From the NCBI RefSeq assembly GCF_002994745.2, contig NC_037093.1, positions 47,968,384 through 48,032,383 on the forward strand: DNA of 64,000 nt. Direction: 5' to 3'. The notes below the pieces were generated by a model. It had not been told where the DNA came from, ran no database searches, and saw only the letters and a list, made by a program, of their open reading frames with translations. Shown here one piece after another: positions 36,040 to 50,035 of this stretch. The stretch's first letter is position 1; every line of letters starts with the position of its first letter. The translations under genes were made by a program, and so were the position numbers. The DNA comes from Rosa chinensis (Eukaryota; Streptophyta; Magnoliopsida; Rosales; Rosaceae).

Positions 36040-36229
36040 ATCTTGTAATTCATTATGGCTCCGGAGTGGCTCTTACCAATCCTAGTTGATGAAGTCTAGT
36101 ACTTGAGATTTAGTTGGAGTGTGGTACTCTTCCCAACCGGTTTGTGGTGGGTTTAATGAGGCCACTATATACTCCTTGATGTAATCTGTTTTTTTATTAA
36201 TGAATTCTTTTGATCAAAAAAAAAAAAAT
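36040..36229 (+). mobile_element. LINE-type 3' tail with poly-A
   Basis: A short G/T-rich segment ends with TTAATGAATTCTTTTGATC and a 12-A run (36218-36229), the style of plant LINE 3' ends (compare 17140-17170). The 5' limit is uncertain. Confidence 0.5.
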
Positions 36230-36302
36230 CTTGCAATTGGAAAGATATCTTATAATCAGGCAGTCTGTGGCTACAATCGCACTATCTTTAGTGCCGTGAA
36301 TG

Positions 36303-36839
36303 TTTTTTTTTTTTTGGCAAACCTCGATGAACGAGGAAATTTATTTTAAAAAGAAAAGAAAACAACGCGGGGGGACATAAACCTTACCCAAAAAAAACAC
36401 GAAAAATGAGGTACAAGAGAAACAACCTTGGCTTTACAAGCCAGTAATACAAACAATTAATAGAAATGAAAATTAGGAAGACCCAACCAATCACGACTAC
36501 GAAAAGAAGTAATAAATGGGGGCGGTAGATCCCACCAAACCAAACCTGTGCAGTTGACACCGGCCATGATTTGCTAAAGCATCCGCAACTTGGTCACCTT
36601 CATGAAAGATATGCGATGAGTAAAATTGCATATGAGAGATACGAAGTAAGCGATTTCTCCAATGTATGCTAAGCGGCCAAGGTACTAAAGATGGAGAGCA
36701 CATGAAGTTAAGAACAATTTCATAATCCACTTCCAACCAAATATGTTTCCACTCTTTCACCCGAGCCAATTCAATACATTGAATAACAGCCATCACTTTA
36801 GTGGCAACCGAACTTGGCATCTCTGAATTTGAGTAGTAC
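36303..36839 (-). mobile_element. Truncated LINE 3' fragment with RNase H domain
   Basis: The poly-A tail appears as poly-T at 36303-36315. The frame 36820-36497 gives an RNase H-like C-terminus (VMAVIQCIELA, WLEVDYEIVLNF, HEGDQVADALANHG), with the typical N..AD.LA motif of RVT_3. The flanks TAGTGCCGTGAATG (36289-36302) and TAGTGCCGGAATGG (36840-36853) are a probable target duplication. The element is only about 540 bp, so it is severely 5'-truncated. Confidence 0.8.
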
Positions 36840-36853
36840 TAGTGCCGGAATGG

Positions 36854-36990
36854 TTTTTCCCCACTTTTGTAAAAGATTCAAGTCAAACCAATGGAGTGTG
36901 ATACTTTTTCCTTGTTGGTGGGGTTGTGGCACGGTTTAACGAGTCATTATATACTTCTTCATTGTAAGTCGATTTCTCTTCTTGTCAAGA
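36854..36990 (+). mobile_element. LINE-type 3' tail remnant
   Basis: The segment contains GGTTTAACGAGTCATTATATACTTC and then an A-rich end (ATAAAATAAAATGG), similar in wording to the tail at 36040-36229 (GGTTTAATGAGGCCACTATATACTCC). The two are probably related 3' ends, so the RNase H fragment sits between them. Confidence 0.45.
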
Positions 36991-38052
36991 ATAAAATAAA
37001 ATGGATGTTATAAATATTTAAGCACACTTGATGCAAAATTACAAATACAAGTAAAAGCTAGCATCACAGATCGATGATTCAGACAAATATACAATTCTAG
37101 ATAAATCATACAAATGATCCACTTTTTGCAGAAGGGTTGTCAATCCATTAATAATATGAAAATGTAGGTAACAACATATCATGACCCACCATCGCGGCTT
37201 ACGTCAAATTTGATTTATGCAAGGTAACTCTAAAACAACTTAAATGTAAATACACTACAATAAAGCGTTAGAACCAAAGTAACCAAGATAATATAAGGGT
37301 GATGGGCCAAGGGTCGTCCTAACTTATTTGAAAATACTTAGGACCACCCTATGTAGAGGGGGCTTCCTTAGAGTTTATACTAGCTGAAAGGGCCCAAATA
37401 CCCTAACCCTAACCACAAAAAACAAGAACTTTACAAAATAGCCCAATTCATAAACCCAAACCCTAACACTAGGGCCAAGGCCCAAATCCAAAACAGCAAG
37501 CCTAGCAGCAAAGTAGGCCCAATGCCCTAGTCCAAAAAAAAGCGTCGCAGATTTGATCTACTGCCAACAGCTGTGAACACCACAACGCCGCCGTCACCAG
37601 TAGTGAAGCCGCCAACACCAATTTGTGAGGCCATTAACTCCAGGAGTGAACCCGCCCACACATGAAACCACCAGCAGTAAAGTCGTCATCACCAGCAAAA
37701 CTAGAAATCCAAACAACACTAACAGTGAAGCCACCATCGCCAATAAAGCCGCCACTGCCACCAGTAGCCCAACAGCTACCAGTCAAATGACCATCGTTAA
37801 TCCTAATGATTCAATAGGGATCGCCACAACCACAACTAACAAAATTGCCTCCATTGCCAATAGGTCGTAGTTCAGAAGCATTGCCGCTGATGACACAAGA
37901 ACCAACCCTTCAAAAATAATGGAGATAATGGTACAAGCACCCATGATTCGAACCAGGCTGGATTGGAAATTTGGAAAAGACAATCTGAGTGCAAGCCTTG
38001 ATAGCGACTTCACCAGAGAGAAACAAGAGCATACTTCTTACAAATGATCCAC
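36991..38052. other. No gene; C/A-rich tract of unknown origin
   Basis: The first 300 bases show nothing. About 37310-38035 is C/A-rich with ACCA/GCCA/CAAC runs that give Thr/Asn/Ala-rich open frames on the plus strand and hydrophobic shadows on the minus strand. Composition resembles 5' regions of the non-autonomous retroposons elsewhere in the window read on the minus strand, but no ends were found. Confidence 0.4.
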
Positions 38053-38371
38053 TATGAGCATCTCCAACTACTTCCCTATAAAATCTTTATTCTGTGGATT
38101 TAAAAGTTAAAATCTTTATAATTTTTCTTTCATAATTCCAATAGTTTCTCTATCATATTCTCCATAATTTATTATCCATGATTAAATACAATAATATTTT
38201 TAAAATTTTAAAAATGTAGTCAAATAATTAATTATGGAAATAAATATAATTTGAAAAGAGAAGAGTATAAATAGTGAAAACTTCCTAAATGATTATTCCC
38301 TATAATTTTAGAGTTTGCTGTAAATATAGAGATTTTTGTTTTATCTTTCTTCACTTTCTTTAAAATGGAGA
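38053..38371. mobile_element. Remnant of Tourist-like MITE
   Basis: It starts TGAGCATCTCCAACTACTTCCCTATAAAATC and includes TTTTAGAGTTTGCTGTAAATATAGAG, matching the left end and the centre of the complete MITE at 60596-60890. The right terminal inverted repeat is missing. Confidence 0.6.
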
Positions 38372-38595
38372 TATGTATTTTTTATTTTTTATTTTTTTTA
38401 GCAATATCATGTTGATAAATACTCAAGCCAGAAATGACCATTACATATCCTCCCTCTACTGTCTATAGGTAGATAAAGAGTTTGTGGTAACCACAGCGAT
38501 ACATAGATTAGATCTGATCATTTAACGGTACCCATGCTCACTTATTCAAGAAAGCCTATAAACTATGTTACAAAGACAAGTAAATAGACTAAGTT

Positions 38596-38689
38596 TTTTT
38601 TTTTTTTCCTAAAGAGGATCAAAGGGTTTCACTCGTGCCCCCATGATGACTCGAACCCATAACTTCGTACATAGGTAGTGGGTGCTCAA
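38596..38689 (-). mobile_element. 5'-truncated tRNA-derived SINE
   Basis: The minus strand reads GAGCACCCACTACCTATG, a B-box-like GGGTTCGAGTC, then GTGAAACCCTTTGATCCTC and poly-A (poly-T at 38596-38607). A 15-bp duplication with one mismatch flanks it (38581-38595, 38690-38704). The sequence matches the plus-strand copy at 48837-48958. The A-box half is mostly missing. Confidence 0.8.
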
Positions 38690-38718
38690 TAAATAGGCTA
38701 AGTTCAAAAGCAAATAAA

Positions 38719-40080
38719 CTAAATTTTCTCCTTGCCCTTAACACTAGGGCTTGGAGGTTTGCTAGGACATATTACACTTAGCACTTCTTCAGCAGATACC
38801 TTCTTAGTCTTGGAAGGATTTTTGTTCTTCAACCCCAAAGGCCTACCCTTCTTCTTGATTTGCAGCGTTTGCTTTTTTGGGATTGTACCCTCTTTGGGAA
38901 CCAGAACTCCTCTTGGAGTTTCAACCAAACCAAGAGATTTAGCAGACAATTTGGTGTGGAACTCCAGGACTTTCAGCTTCTTTGGTATCATAGCTATACC
39001 CTATGATGTTTCACCTAGCAGAAACTTGAGTTTTACTGGGGAAGAGAAAGGGGGAGCTGGCCTGTTATGCTTCAAATCTGCCGGTACCTCCTCAAAAGGT
39101 ACCAGAACTAGGCATCCTTACTAGTACCCTCAATTAGATCAGCTCGAGTCTCCAAACCTGTGTTTCGAATAACAATTGGCTTTTGAGGCTTGTTGCCATC
39201 ATATGAGCCAAACAGATTACGTGCTACAAGAGATAGTAAAGGTGTTTGCACACCCTAAAATTTGAATGCTCCATTGACAAACCTGTTTTCAGCAAATCCC
39301 ATGAATGATTTTGGCAATGGTAGGCACACCTGCTCTGTCTCCTCAGAAAGCTTACACGGTGAGATCGCCTGACAAACACCTTGGGCATGGTATATTAGAT
39401 TACACTTCCTGCATTTACCAATCAAGTTTTCAAAAAAAAATCTATCTCAGCCACGACTTCAGGAGCAGGCTTGAGGGTCATTTTCTAGAAGAAAGGTTTG
39501 GAGATTTCATGTGATACCAAAACCCTAATCTTACTAGAGTTGTCAAATAGCTTTTGATCTAACTCCTGGTACGTCCTAGCCATGGAAGCCACATTCATGA
39601 CCGTGTGCTTCTCTTCCAGAGCTGGTGGGATGTTATTGATTCTCACCCAAAAGTACAGGGTTTCCAGCGGTACCTATTGTGGCGCAACAAAGCCATCATA
39701 GTCTTGCATGATCATAGGAGATTTTTTGAAGTACCACGCCCCCTCTGAGTACCTTATTTCGATCCTTTCAATGATCAAAAGAGAAGACATACCAGTTTGG
39801 AGACCGATCTTGCACCTTAAACGAGCCATCTAGCACCCAAATACGTCGAAAATGACGTTGCAGATCCACAATATTGCGTGCTTTCCTCGTCAAAGGACGT
39901 GCCAGCAAGAAAGCTTGGGATCCCTGCTTGGTGGAACCGTCAGACATGTGGGAGATATCAACGATATCGCCTCAGGCAGAGCTAGAGAGGCGGCAAAAGT
40001 GGCTGTAACATCCTCGATGGAGGCTATCTTACTATAAGAGGAGGGCGTTGTAAGTAGATCAGCGCTAGGGTTTCGTTGTT
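38719..40080 (-). pseudogene. LINE ORF1-like (DUF4283, zinc knuckle) pseudogene
   Basis: Translated piecewise on the minus strand, the region has a DUF4283-like core (WVLDGSFKVQDR, LRGGVVL, LYFWVRINNIPPAL), then a zinc-knuckle-like stretch (GKCRKCNLIYH), then a Lys-rich end with KKKGRPLGLKNKN (38719-38991). The order is that of plant LINE ORF1 proteins. Frameshifts and stops break the core. The C-terminal end parallels the AT-hook-bearing ORF1 at 51763-53070, suggesting a related family. It begins near 40075 with AAACCCTAGCGCTG, like the start of the R1 retroposons. Confidence 0.7.
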
Positions 40081-40670
40081 TTTGGAGCGCGGTAGATAGG
40101 CAGCGCTAGGGTTTTCTTTGAAAGAAATAGATAGTGATAAAAGAACATGGGCTATAGGATAGTAATATTACTATGTGAAACTGATATACAAAAATGTATT
40201 AATATCGATGCATCAAAAGTAATAGTCGGTCAATTTTTCTATCTTAGAAAGCAAATCAAAAGTGTTACGAAAGGTCGAGATCATCTCAAGTCTGAAATAA
40301 GCACAAATGGAGATATGTATAGGGAAGCTATTGAAGTAAAAAAAAAATTAAAAAAAACACTTATTTTTTCCTAAATTAGAGAAAAAAACAAGATATTTTT
40401 CTTAAATGAAAGACGACAAGCTATGTTAAGTGGAACTGAAGAGTGTATAGAGCGATGCAAACGCATCGAAAGAAAACAATGAATTACAAGATGAGCAAAC
40501 ACATCTAATTTTAAAGAGTAACCAGAACATGACTAAATGCCTTATGAACATAACTAGAAGCCGAAAGACCAAAAACTGCACCGCATATATCAATTCAGTA
40601 GTGAAACTGTAGTAGTAACCATAACCAGAACCGTAATCGTAACCAGAGAGATATACGCAGGCCTCACAAC

Positions 40671-40922
40671 CCTCCAATGTACTGAATCGAGTATAAGGAT
40701 CAATCGTTCCTTTAGCACCCCAAATAAGCTGCTACACAGGAGAACAAGCATACGCCGCCACTTACTGTCGCTGCACTCCAATCCTGACAAAATAACCCTC
40801 CAATGTACTGAATCGAGTATAAGGATCAATCGTTCCTTTAGCACCCCAAATAAGCTGCTACACAGGAGAACAAGCATACGCCGCCACTTACTGTCGCTGC
40901 ACTCCAATCCTGACAAAATAAC
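40671..40922. repeat. 126-bp tandem duplication, essentially exact
   Basis: The segment starting CCTCCAATGTACTGAATCG at 40671 is repeated at 40797 with no differences seen through TGACAAAATAAC. The identity implies a recent event. It abuts the first CNL-remnant unit. Confidence 0.9.
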
Positions 40923-41289
40923 TACATAAATGATTTAAATGCATTTAAGCCTTTATGGTTTTAAGAAAAAACATGGTTTGAATGCATCATGATGTTGTCA
41001 TTGACTATATATCTTTTTCTCTTTCTTTTATTTGAAGAAAAGAAGAGATTTTATTCATCACATATGATTAATATCATATAAAAGGACATCCAAAATGAAT
41101 TATGGAGCATGAGTAAGCCAATTACATTCTACATTGTTCTCAAAACTATGATTAGCTAACCGATATGCATCTTTGTTTGTTGCTTGATGAGCAAATTGAA
41201 CAACTTATATAGTTAGGAGTAGCTTGAAGTAGGAACTTGATATATTATTTGTTGTACATATGTCAAAGGATTGACAGTATAGTATTGTT

Positions 41290-42090
41290 AGACAATGATA
41301 AGAAATATTTTGTACGTATGAGAGTGAGAGAAAGAGTGTGTGAGAATGCATGATGTGGTGAGTGATATTGTGGTACATGTAGCTTCTGACAGGAAAAAGA
41401 AATGGTCATGTTGAAAAGAGAATTGTGGTGAGAGACAAAACAGAAACTGTGAAGTTAATGGATTAGCCTAAGTATAGCGTTTATGAGCAATCTATTTATT
41501 GCAGTTCACTGGGTATCAATGGGCTTTGTCAGCTTTTACTGTTGAGATCTGCTTTAAGAATTTGGATTCTATTGGAACCTCCACCCATAATTTTCAACCA
41601 AATGGAAGATCTCAAAGTTATAGAAATTGAGTATATGTCTATGTTGTCACTAGTGCCATCACTTGCAATTTTAAAAAACCTTCAAACACTACGTTTGGAA
41701 TGGTGTAATCTCTTGGGTGATGTATTTGTCATTGGGGAGCTAAGAACACTTATGATGCTCAGTTTGAGTAGATCCAACATCAAGCAATTGCCTGATACAT
41801 TTAAAAATTTGTTAATATGAGATTGCTTGATTTGTCCCATTGTTGGAAGCTTGAAATAATTTCACTAGGTGTGATATCAAGTTTATTCCGACTAGAAGAA
41901 TTGTACATGTGGGAAAACTTTGGAAATTGGGTGGTTGATAAACTAGCCTAGACCGAAACAACCAATTGGATCTCTCAATTGGAGGCTGAGGGAGATGGAC
42001 CCGGACAAGTGGATAAGTGGAAGAGAATAAACAGATTGGCAGTTGAACAACCTGCAGCCAACTATAGACTGATTAAATTTGTAGTATAAC
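41290..42090 (+). pseudogene. CC-NBS-LRR remnant, unit 1 (MHD to first LRRs)
   Basis: Near 41340 the plus strand reads VRMHDVVSDIVVHVAS, the MHD motif region of RPS2/At4g27190-type CNL proteins. LRR sequence follows from 41542 (MEDLKVIEIEYMSMLSLVPSL, LKNLQTLRLEWCNLLGDVFVIGELRTL, SNIKQLPDTFKNL), then a frameshift, then LLDLSHCWKLE and SSLFRLEELYMWENF. In-frame stops (for example TAG within KLA*TETTNW near 41948) kill it. No P-loop, coiled coil or full LRR domain exists nearby, so only the middle of a gene is present. Confidence 0.85.
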
Positions 42091-42121
42091 TTGTTTATTA
42101 GTTCTTGAGTTTTTCCTCCTA

Positions 42122-42156
<35 letters not shown>

Positions 42157-43129
42157 CTAAATTTAGTTTTAATCCAAAAGCATAATTATAAGTATATATA
42201 GTGATTGATCAAGAAGTGGGGCAGAAATGTGTTATTGACATCATTTTTGTGTCGTGCGACAGTGTTATTAGGATATAGTGACATTGAACTTGTAATGAAG
42301 GGAATCTCCTATGGTGCTTGTAATTATTTGTTGAAACCAGTTAGAATTGAACAACTCAAGAATATCTAGCAACATGTTGTTGATCTGGAAAAAGAATTTC
42401 TACTCTAAAGACCAAAAGAAGTTAGACTCCAAGGACCAAAAGAAGTCTTCTAATCAAGACACGGCTTGCAATGGAACTAGAAAAGGTGTACAAATAGCTT
42501 TGCCAACAAGTAGTTCATATCAGAATGGAAAACTAAACAAGAAAAGAAAATGAAGATGATGAACATGAGACTTGCACTTACTATATCATAGTCTAGTCGT
42601 TAGATGCATTGCTAGACATTGCCACGTAATTAAACTTATACATATAGTAAGTGTTTTGGAAAATAAGTCTGAAATAGTATATATCCAAAATAAGTTTTGG
42701 AACATTCTTGATCCACATATCACTAATATATAGTAGCTATGTTTTGGCAAAATATCCACATAAATGATTTAAATGCATTTAAGCCTTCAAGGTTTTAAGC
42801 AAAAACATGCTTTGAATGCATCATGATGCTATCATTGACTATATATCATTTTTCCTTCTTTTTTTTTTGAAGAAAATAAGAGATTTTATTCAACACACAT
42901 GATTAATATTGTATAAAACGGCATCCAAAATAAATTATGGAGCACAAGTAAACCAATTACATTGTACATTGTTCTCAAAACTATGATTAGCTAATCGATG
43001 TCCAACTCTTTTTGTTAGTTAATGTGCAAATTGAACAACATATATAGTTAGGAGTCGCTTGAAGTAGGAACTTGATATATTATTTGTTGTACGTATGTCA
43101 AAGGGTTGACAGTATAGTATTGTTAGACA

Positions 43130-43945
43130 GTGATAAGAAATATTTTGTACTGTATAAGAGCGAGAGGAAGAGTGTGTGAGATGCATAATGTGGTGAGTGA
43201 TGTTGTCGTACATGTAGCTTCTAAAAAGTTTGCCAAAAAGAAAAATGATCGTGTTGAAAAGAGAATTGTGGTGAGAGACAAAACAGAAACTGTGAAGTTA
43301 ATGGATTAGCCTAAGTATAGCGTTTATGAGCAATCTATTTATTGCAGTTCATTGAGTATATATCAATAGGTTTTGTCAGCTTTTACTGTTCAGATCTGCA
43401 TTAAGTATTTGGATTCTATTGGAGCCTCCACCTATAATTTTGAACCAAATGGAAGATCTCAAAGTTCTAGAAATTGAGTATATGTCTCTATTGTCACTAG
43501 CGCCATCACTTACAGTTTTAAAAAACCTTCAAACACTGCGTTTGGAATGGTGGAATCACTTGGGTGATGTATTTGTCATTAGGGAGCTAAGAACACTCAT
43601 GATGCTCAGTTTGAGTAGCTCCAACATCAAGCAATTGCCTAATATATTTAAAATTTTGTCTAATATGAGATTGCTTGATTTGTCCCATTGTTGGAAGTTT
43701 GAAATAATTTCACTATGTGTGATATCAAGTTTATCCCGACTAGAAAAATTGTACATGTGGGAAAGATTTGACAATTGGATGGTTGATAAACTAACCCAGA
43801 CCGAAACAACTAATTGGATCTCTCAATTGGAGGCGGAGGAAAGAGCTGGACCCAAACAAGTGGATAAGTGGAAGAGAATCAACAGATTGGCGGTTGAACA
43901 ACCTGCAATCAATGACAGACTAATTAAATTCATAGTACGTATAAC
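43130..43945 (+). pseudogene. CC-NBS-LRR remnant, unit 2
   Basis: This repeats unit 1. Near 43178 the MHD motif reads MHNVV (Asp to Asn). The LRR stretch from 43419 is open for 201 codons (MEDLKVLEIEYMSLLSLAPSL, TVLKNLQTLRLEWWNHLGDVFVIRELRTL, LRLEKLYMWERF, WKRINRLAVEQP). No nucleotide-binding core precedes it, and a stop lies between the MHD region and the LRR frame. The longer open frame suggests slower or later decay than in unit 1. Confidence 0.82.
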
Positions 43946-44002
43946 TTGTTTATTAGTTCTTAATTTCTTCCTCCTAAAAATACACACACACACACACATA
44001 TA

Positions 44003-44890
44003 TGTTAGCGTCATATTTGTGTAATTGGCATTTCCTAGCTAAACAATCAAGAGTCATATGTATTGTAATAGTCCTTAATTGTGGAACTCAGAAGCTCGGA
44101 TCACATACAAGACTCGCTAATCAACTCATCTCAGCATCTTCAAATGGTAAGTCTGCATTCATGTGTGTTATGTTACTTTTTGGAGTGAACAAGTTCTTCT
44201 ATCCTAGATTAGGATAGCATAGTATTCTATTTATTGAGTTGCTGAGTCAGATATGTTTTTAGTATAGTAAACGGGCTTGCTATGAGATAGTGTTTATTAT
44301 CCATGCTCATTAAAAATCGTTTTTTTAAAAAGCCCATGCACAATAGGAACCCTAGCGTAGCTCAAGTGTCTTATTAGTATAAATACATGTTTGTTTATCA
44401 TGCTAGGGTTACGGCGTCTTTTCAGAGAACTTTAAGCCTAAAAAGTTTTTCGATAATTCTTCATGAGTTGTTCCATGTTTAACTCTTGAAGGATTATTAA
44501 CATCTCAAATATCCTCTTTTCAAAGCCTTGGTTTTATGCTTCCATGTGTGTTGCATTCATGCATGGTTCGTGCCTTGACGTGATTGACAACCGAGTCTCG
44601 TGTTGTGACATTTCAAGATTGACGAAGGTAATCAGATTCAGTAGCAAAGACAAGATCAAGCTGCCTTTCTAGTAGGGTTCTAGTAAGTAGAGTTTGTGTG
44701 AGTTTTTTATGTACTAATCTTTTACTAGTGGATTTTTTACCGGCATAGTACCCGCAGTTGTTTATCTCTTAGGAGGGTTTTACTGCGTCAACATATAATG
44801 TGTTGTTGATCTAATCTTATACTTGCTTTGTGTTAAATGTTGGCCTCCTGACAACATCCCATTAGGTTGAGTAATTCTGTTTTTGCAATT
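44003..44890. other. Extra block in CNL unit 2, unclassified
   Basis: Unit 1 passes directly from the coding remnant through a TA run to the shared TAGTTTTAATCC block, whereas unit 2 has about 890 bases between a CA run (43983) and a TA run (44900). It contains GGTAAGT and other gene-like signals but no supported coding. It is either an insertion in unit 2 or original DNA lost from unit 1. Confidence 0.5.
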
Positions 44891-44893
44891 TCA

Positions 44894-44925
<32 letters not shown>

Positions 44926-45852
44926 TTCAAAATTTAGTTTTAATCCAAAAACATAATTATAATTATATATAGTGATTGATCAAGAAGTGGGGCCGAAATG
45001 TGTTATTGACGTCATTTTTGTGTCGTGCGACAGTGTTATTAGGATATAGTGACATTGAACTTGTAATGAAGGGAATCTCTCATGGTGCTTGTAATTATTT
45101 GTTGAAACTTGTTAGAATTGAACAAGTCAAGAATATCTAGCAACATGTTGTTGATCCGGAAAAAGAAGTTCGACTCTAAGAACCAAAAGAAGTCTTCCAA
45201 TCGAGACAAGGCTTCCAATGGAACTAGAAAAGGTGTACAAAAAGCTTTACCAATCAGTAGTTCATATCATAATAGAAAACTAAACAAGAAAAGAAAGTGA
45301 AGATGATGAACATGAGATTTGCACTTACTATATCATAGTCTATTCGTTAGATGTATTGCTAGACATTGCCAAGTAATTAAACTTATACATACAGTTAGTG
45401 TTTTGGAAAATAAGTCTGAAATAGTACATATACAAAATAAGTTTTGGAATATTCTTGATCCATATATCACTAATATATAGTAGCCGTGTTTTACAAAATA
45501 TCCACATAAACGATTTAAATGATTTAAGCCTTCAAGGTTTTAAGCAAAAACATGCTTTGAATGCGTCATGATGTTGTCATTGACTATATATCCATTTCCT
45601 TTTTCTTTTTTTTTTGAAGAAAAGAAGAGATTTTATTCATCATATATGATTAATATCGTATAAATATATGGGCATCTAAAATGAATTATGAAATACAAGT
45701 AAACCAATTACATTGTACATTGTTCTCAAAACTATGATTAGCTAATCGATGTCCAACTCTTTTTGTTAGTCAATGTGCAAATTGAACAACATATATAGTT
45801 AGGAGTAGCTTGAAGTAGGAACTTTATATGTCCTTTTCTGTAAGGGATTAAC

Positions 45853-48502
<2,650 letters not shown>

Positions 48503-48836
48503 TTAACAGTATATATCTCTTAGTTTGTAGGCACGAGATCTTTAATAGGAATGAGTTAATGAAAATAGTACTGTGGCTTAATTAGTGCACTGTCACTAAG
48601 TTGGTAAATAAATCTATATCTTATAATGGCGGAGGTAAAGCAAGTTATAAATGCAACACATTTTATTTATTTATTTTGTTTTTCCAACGGAGAGCATGAT
48701 TGGTAAAGTCTCATTCACATTTTCATATGAGGCCTCCAAAATCTGAGGATAAGCTCTAGTGAGATCCGTCATTGTACAATAAACCAAAGCAAGCTTTGAC
48801 GCTAAGTTCTTTTTCATAGTTGATCTTCTCCAAATA

Positions 48837-48958
48837 TGATGAAAGCTCAGTGGTTAGAGCACCCACTACCTATGTACGAAGTCTTGGGTTTGAGTCACCA
48901 TGGGGGTAGGAGTGAAACCCTTTGATCATCTTTTTAAAAAAATGAAAAAAAAAAAAAC
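48837..48958 (+). mobile_element. tRNA-derived SINE
   Basis: An A-box-like AGCTCAGTGGTTAGAGCA and a B-box-like GGGTTTGAGTC are spaced as in tRNA genes. Then follow GTGAAACCCTTTGATCATC and an A-rich tail. The rest of a tRNA (acceptor stem pairing) is absent, so this is a SINE. The same family occurs in minus orientation at 38596-38689. Confidence 0.75.
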
Positions 48959-49155
48959 GTAAGCCTAACGTTTTTCCCATTAATTAAGAAACCCTATATC
49001 TCTATCTCTCATCGAGACCCAAAAGACTCAAATATCCATTATCCATAATCAAAGGAGAAAAAAAAATTATTGTTGTTGATAATTCTTAGGGGATATCATA
49101 TCTGAATTAGATCAAAGATTCACCATCATATTCTTGAATGGAATATGTTATTTGA

Positions 49156-49510
49156 TTAGTTCCTCATCATTCTAAGGGTCAGTGCTTGAAGCTCACCCAA
49201 GTCAGTACTGGTGTATGCTCTCTTCTTAAAACAATCTTGGAATGAAAACTTCTCTAATATGTTGCTGCATTGTGTCTCCTGCATATAATTCATAGCATCA
49301 TTGCTGATGTGGTCAAATGAATCCAATGAGCTCTGAGGAGAAATAGGGTTCATGTAACTTGGATAACTCGGCAAGTTTATGACTCCTTTCATATTCCTTA
49401 GCCATTAATTGACTATCCAAGGTCCTTAAATACATAAGGTTTCGATGAGCCACGTATGCCTTCACTTGCATCAATTGTGCTTGTAAGCATGCCACCGATA
49501 TCTATGAAAC
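49156..49510 (-). pseudogene. Possible LOB-domain (LBD) gene 3' exon remnant
   Basis: Minus-strand frames give CLQAQLMQVKAYVAH, then in another frame SYPSYMNPISPQSSLDS and a C-terminus DLGELQALTLRMMRN. The first resembles the end of the LOB-domain coiled coil (LQAQL.Q.KA) and the others resemble C-terminal tails of some LBD transcription factors as I remember them. The CX2CX6CX3C block that defines the family was not found nearby. A frameshift near 49390 separates the parts. The identification is tentative. Confidence 0.4.
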
Positions 49511-50035
49511 TAAAAACACTAAAAGTTAGTATGAGACACCACAGATTTGTAATCATTTTTGACATGTTATGTACTTGGATATTACTATTAATGCTATTGA
49601 GTATTGATAGTCTTAATTTGTTCATAAGTTTCCCCCAATATAAACTAAAAATGTTGTTTAGCATGAAGAGAAATAATGGATGGATAAGCTTGTCCTGTTT
49701 AGTTTGTGGACAAAGGGCACCACCAAGATCACTAAAGTCTATGCAGAACTACAAAAGGTCGCATAAACACAAGACACCAAAAGTAGTGAAACGATTTGTG
49801 ACTTCCTTCCAACCATTACCACATGCATCACATCTTCTGTAATTTTTTTGTGTTCAAACCAAAAGAAAAAGCAAAAAGGAAAAACAAATCAAGCTATCTA
49901 AAAATTTTGAATTTCCAATACTTGTGAAATGGTACACACCCTACTTTTTCATTCCACAGTAAATCATTGGTGTACAAAACTGTGAAATGTACTTTCTAAA
50001 TTTTGAATTTCCAATACTTGTGAATGTACTTTCAA

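Larger units (their letters stand above)
40921..45852 (+). repeat. Three tandem units carrying CNL remnants
   Basis: Unit starts share a block around TTAAATGCATTTAAGCC...GACTATATATC at about 40921, 42749 and 45496. Unit 1 is about 1.83 kb. Unit 2 is about 2.75 kb because it holds an extra block at about 44003-44890. Unit 3 is cut by a solo LTR at 45853 and resumes at 48508. The duplications preceded the LTR insertion. Confidence 0.8.

Noticed and set aside
48837..48958. tRNA gene
   Set aside because: A- and B-box-like motifs are present, but no acceptor stem pairs and the sequence ends in an A-rich tail; a second truncated copy with target duplication exists. It is a SINE.
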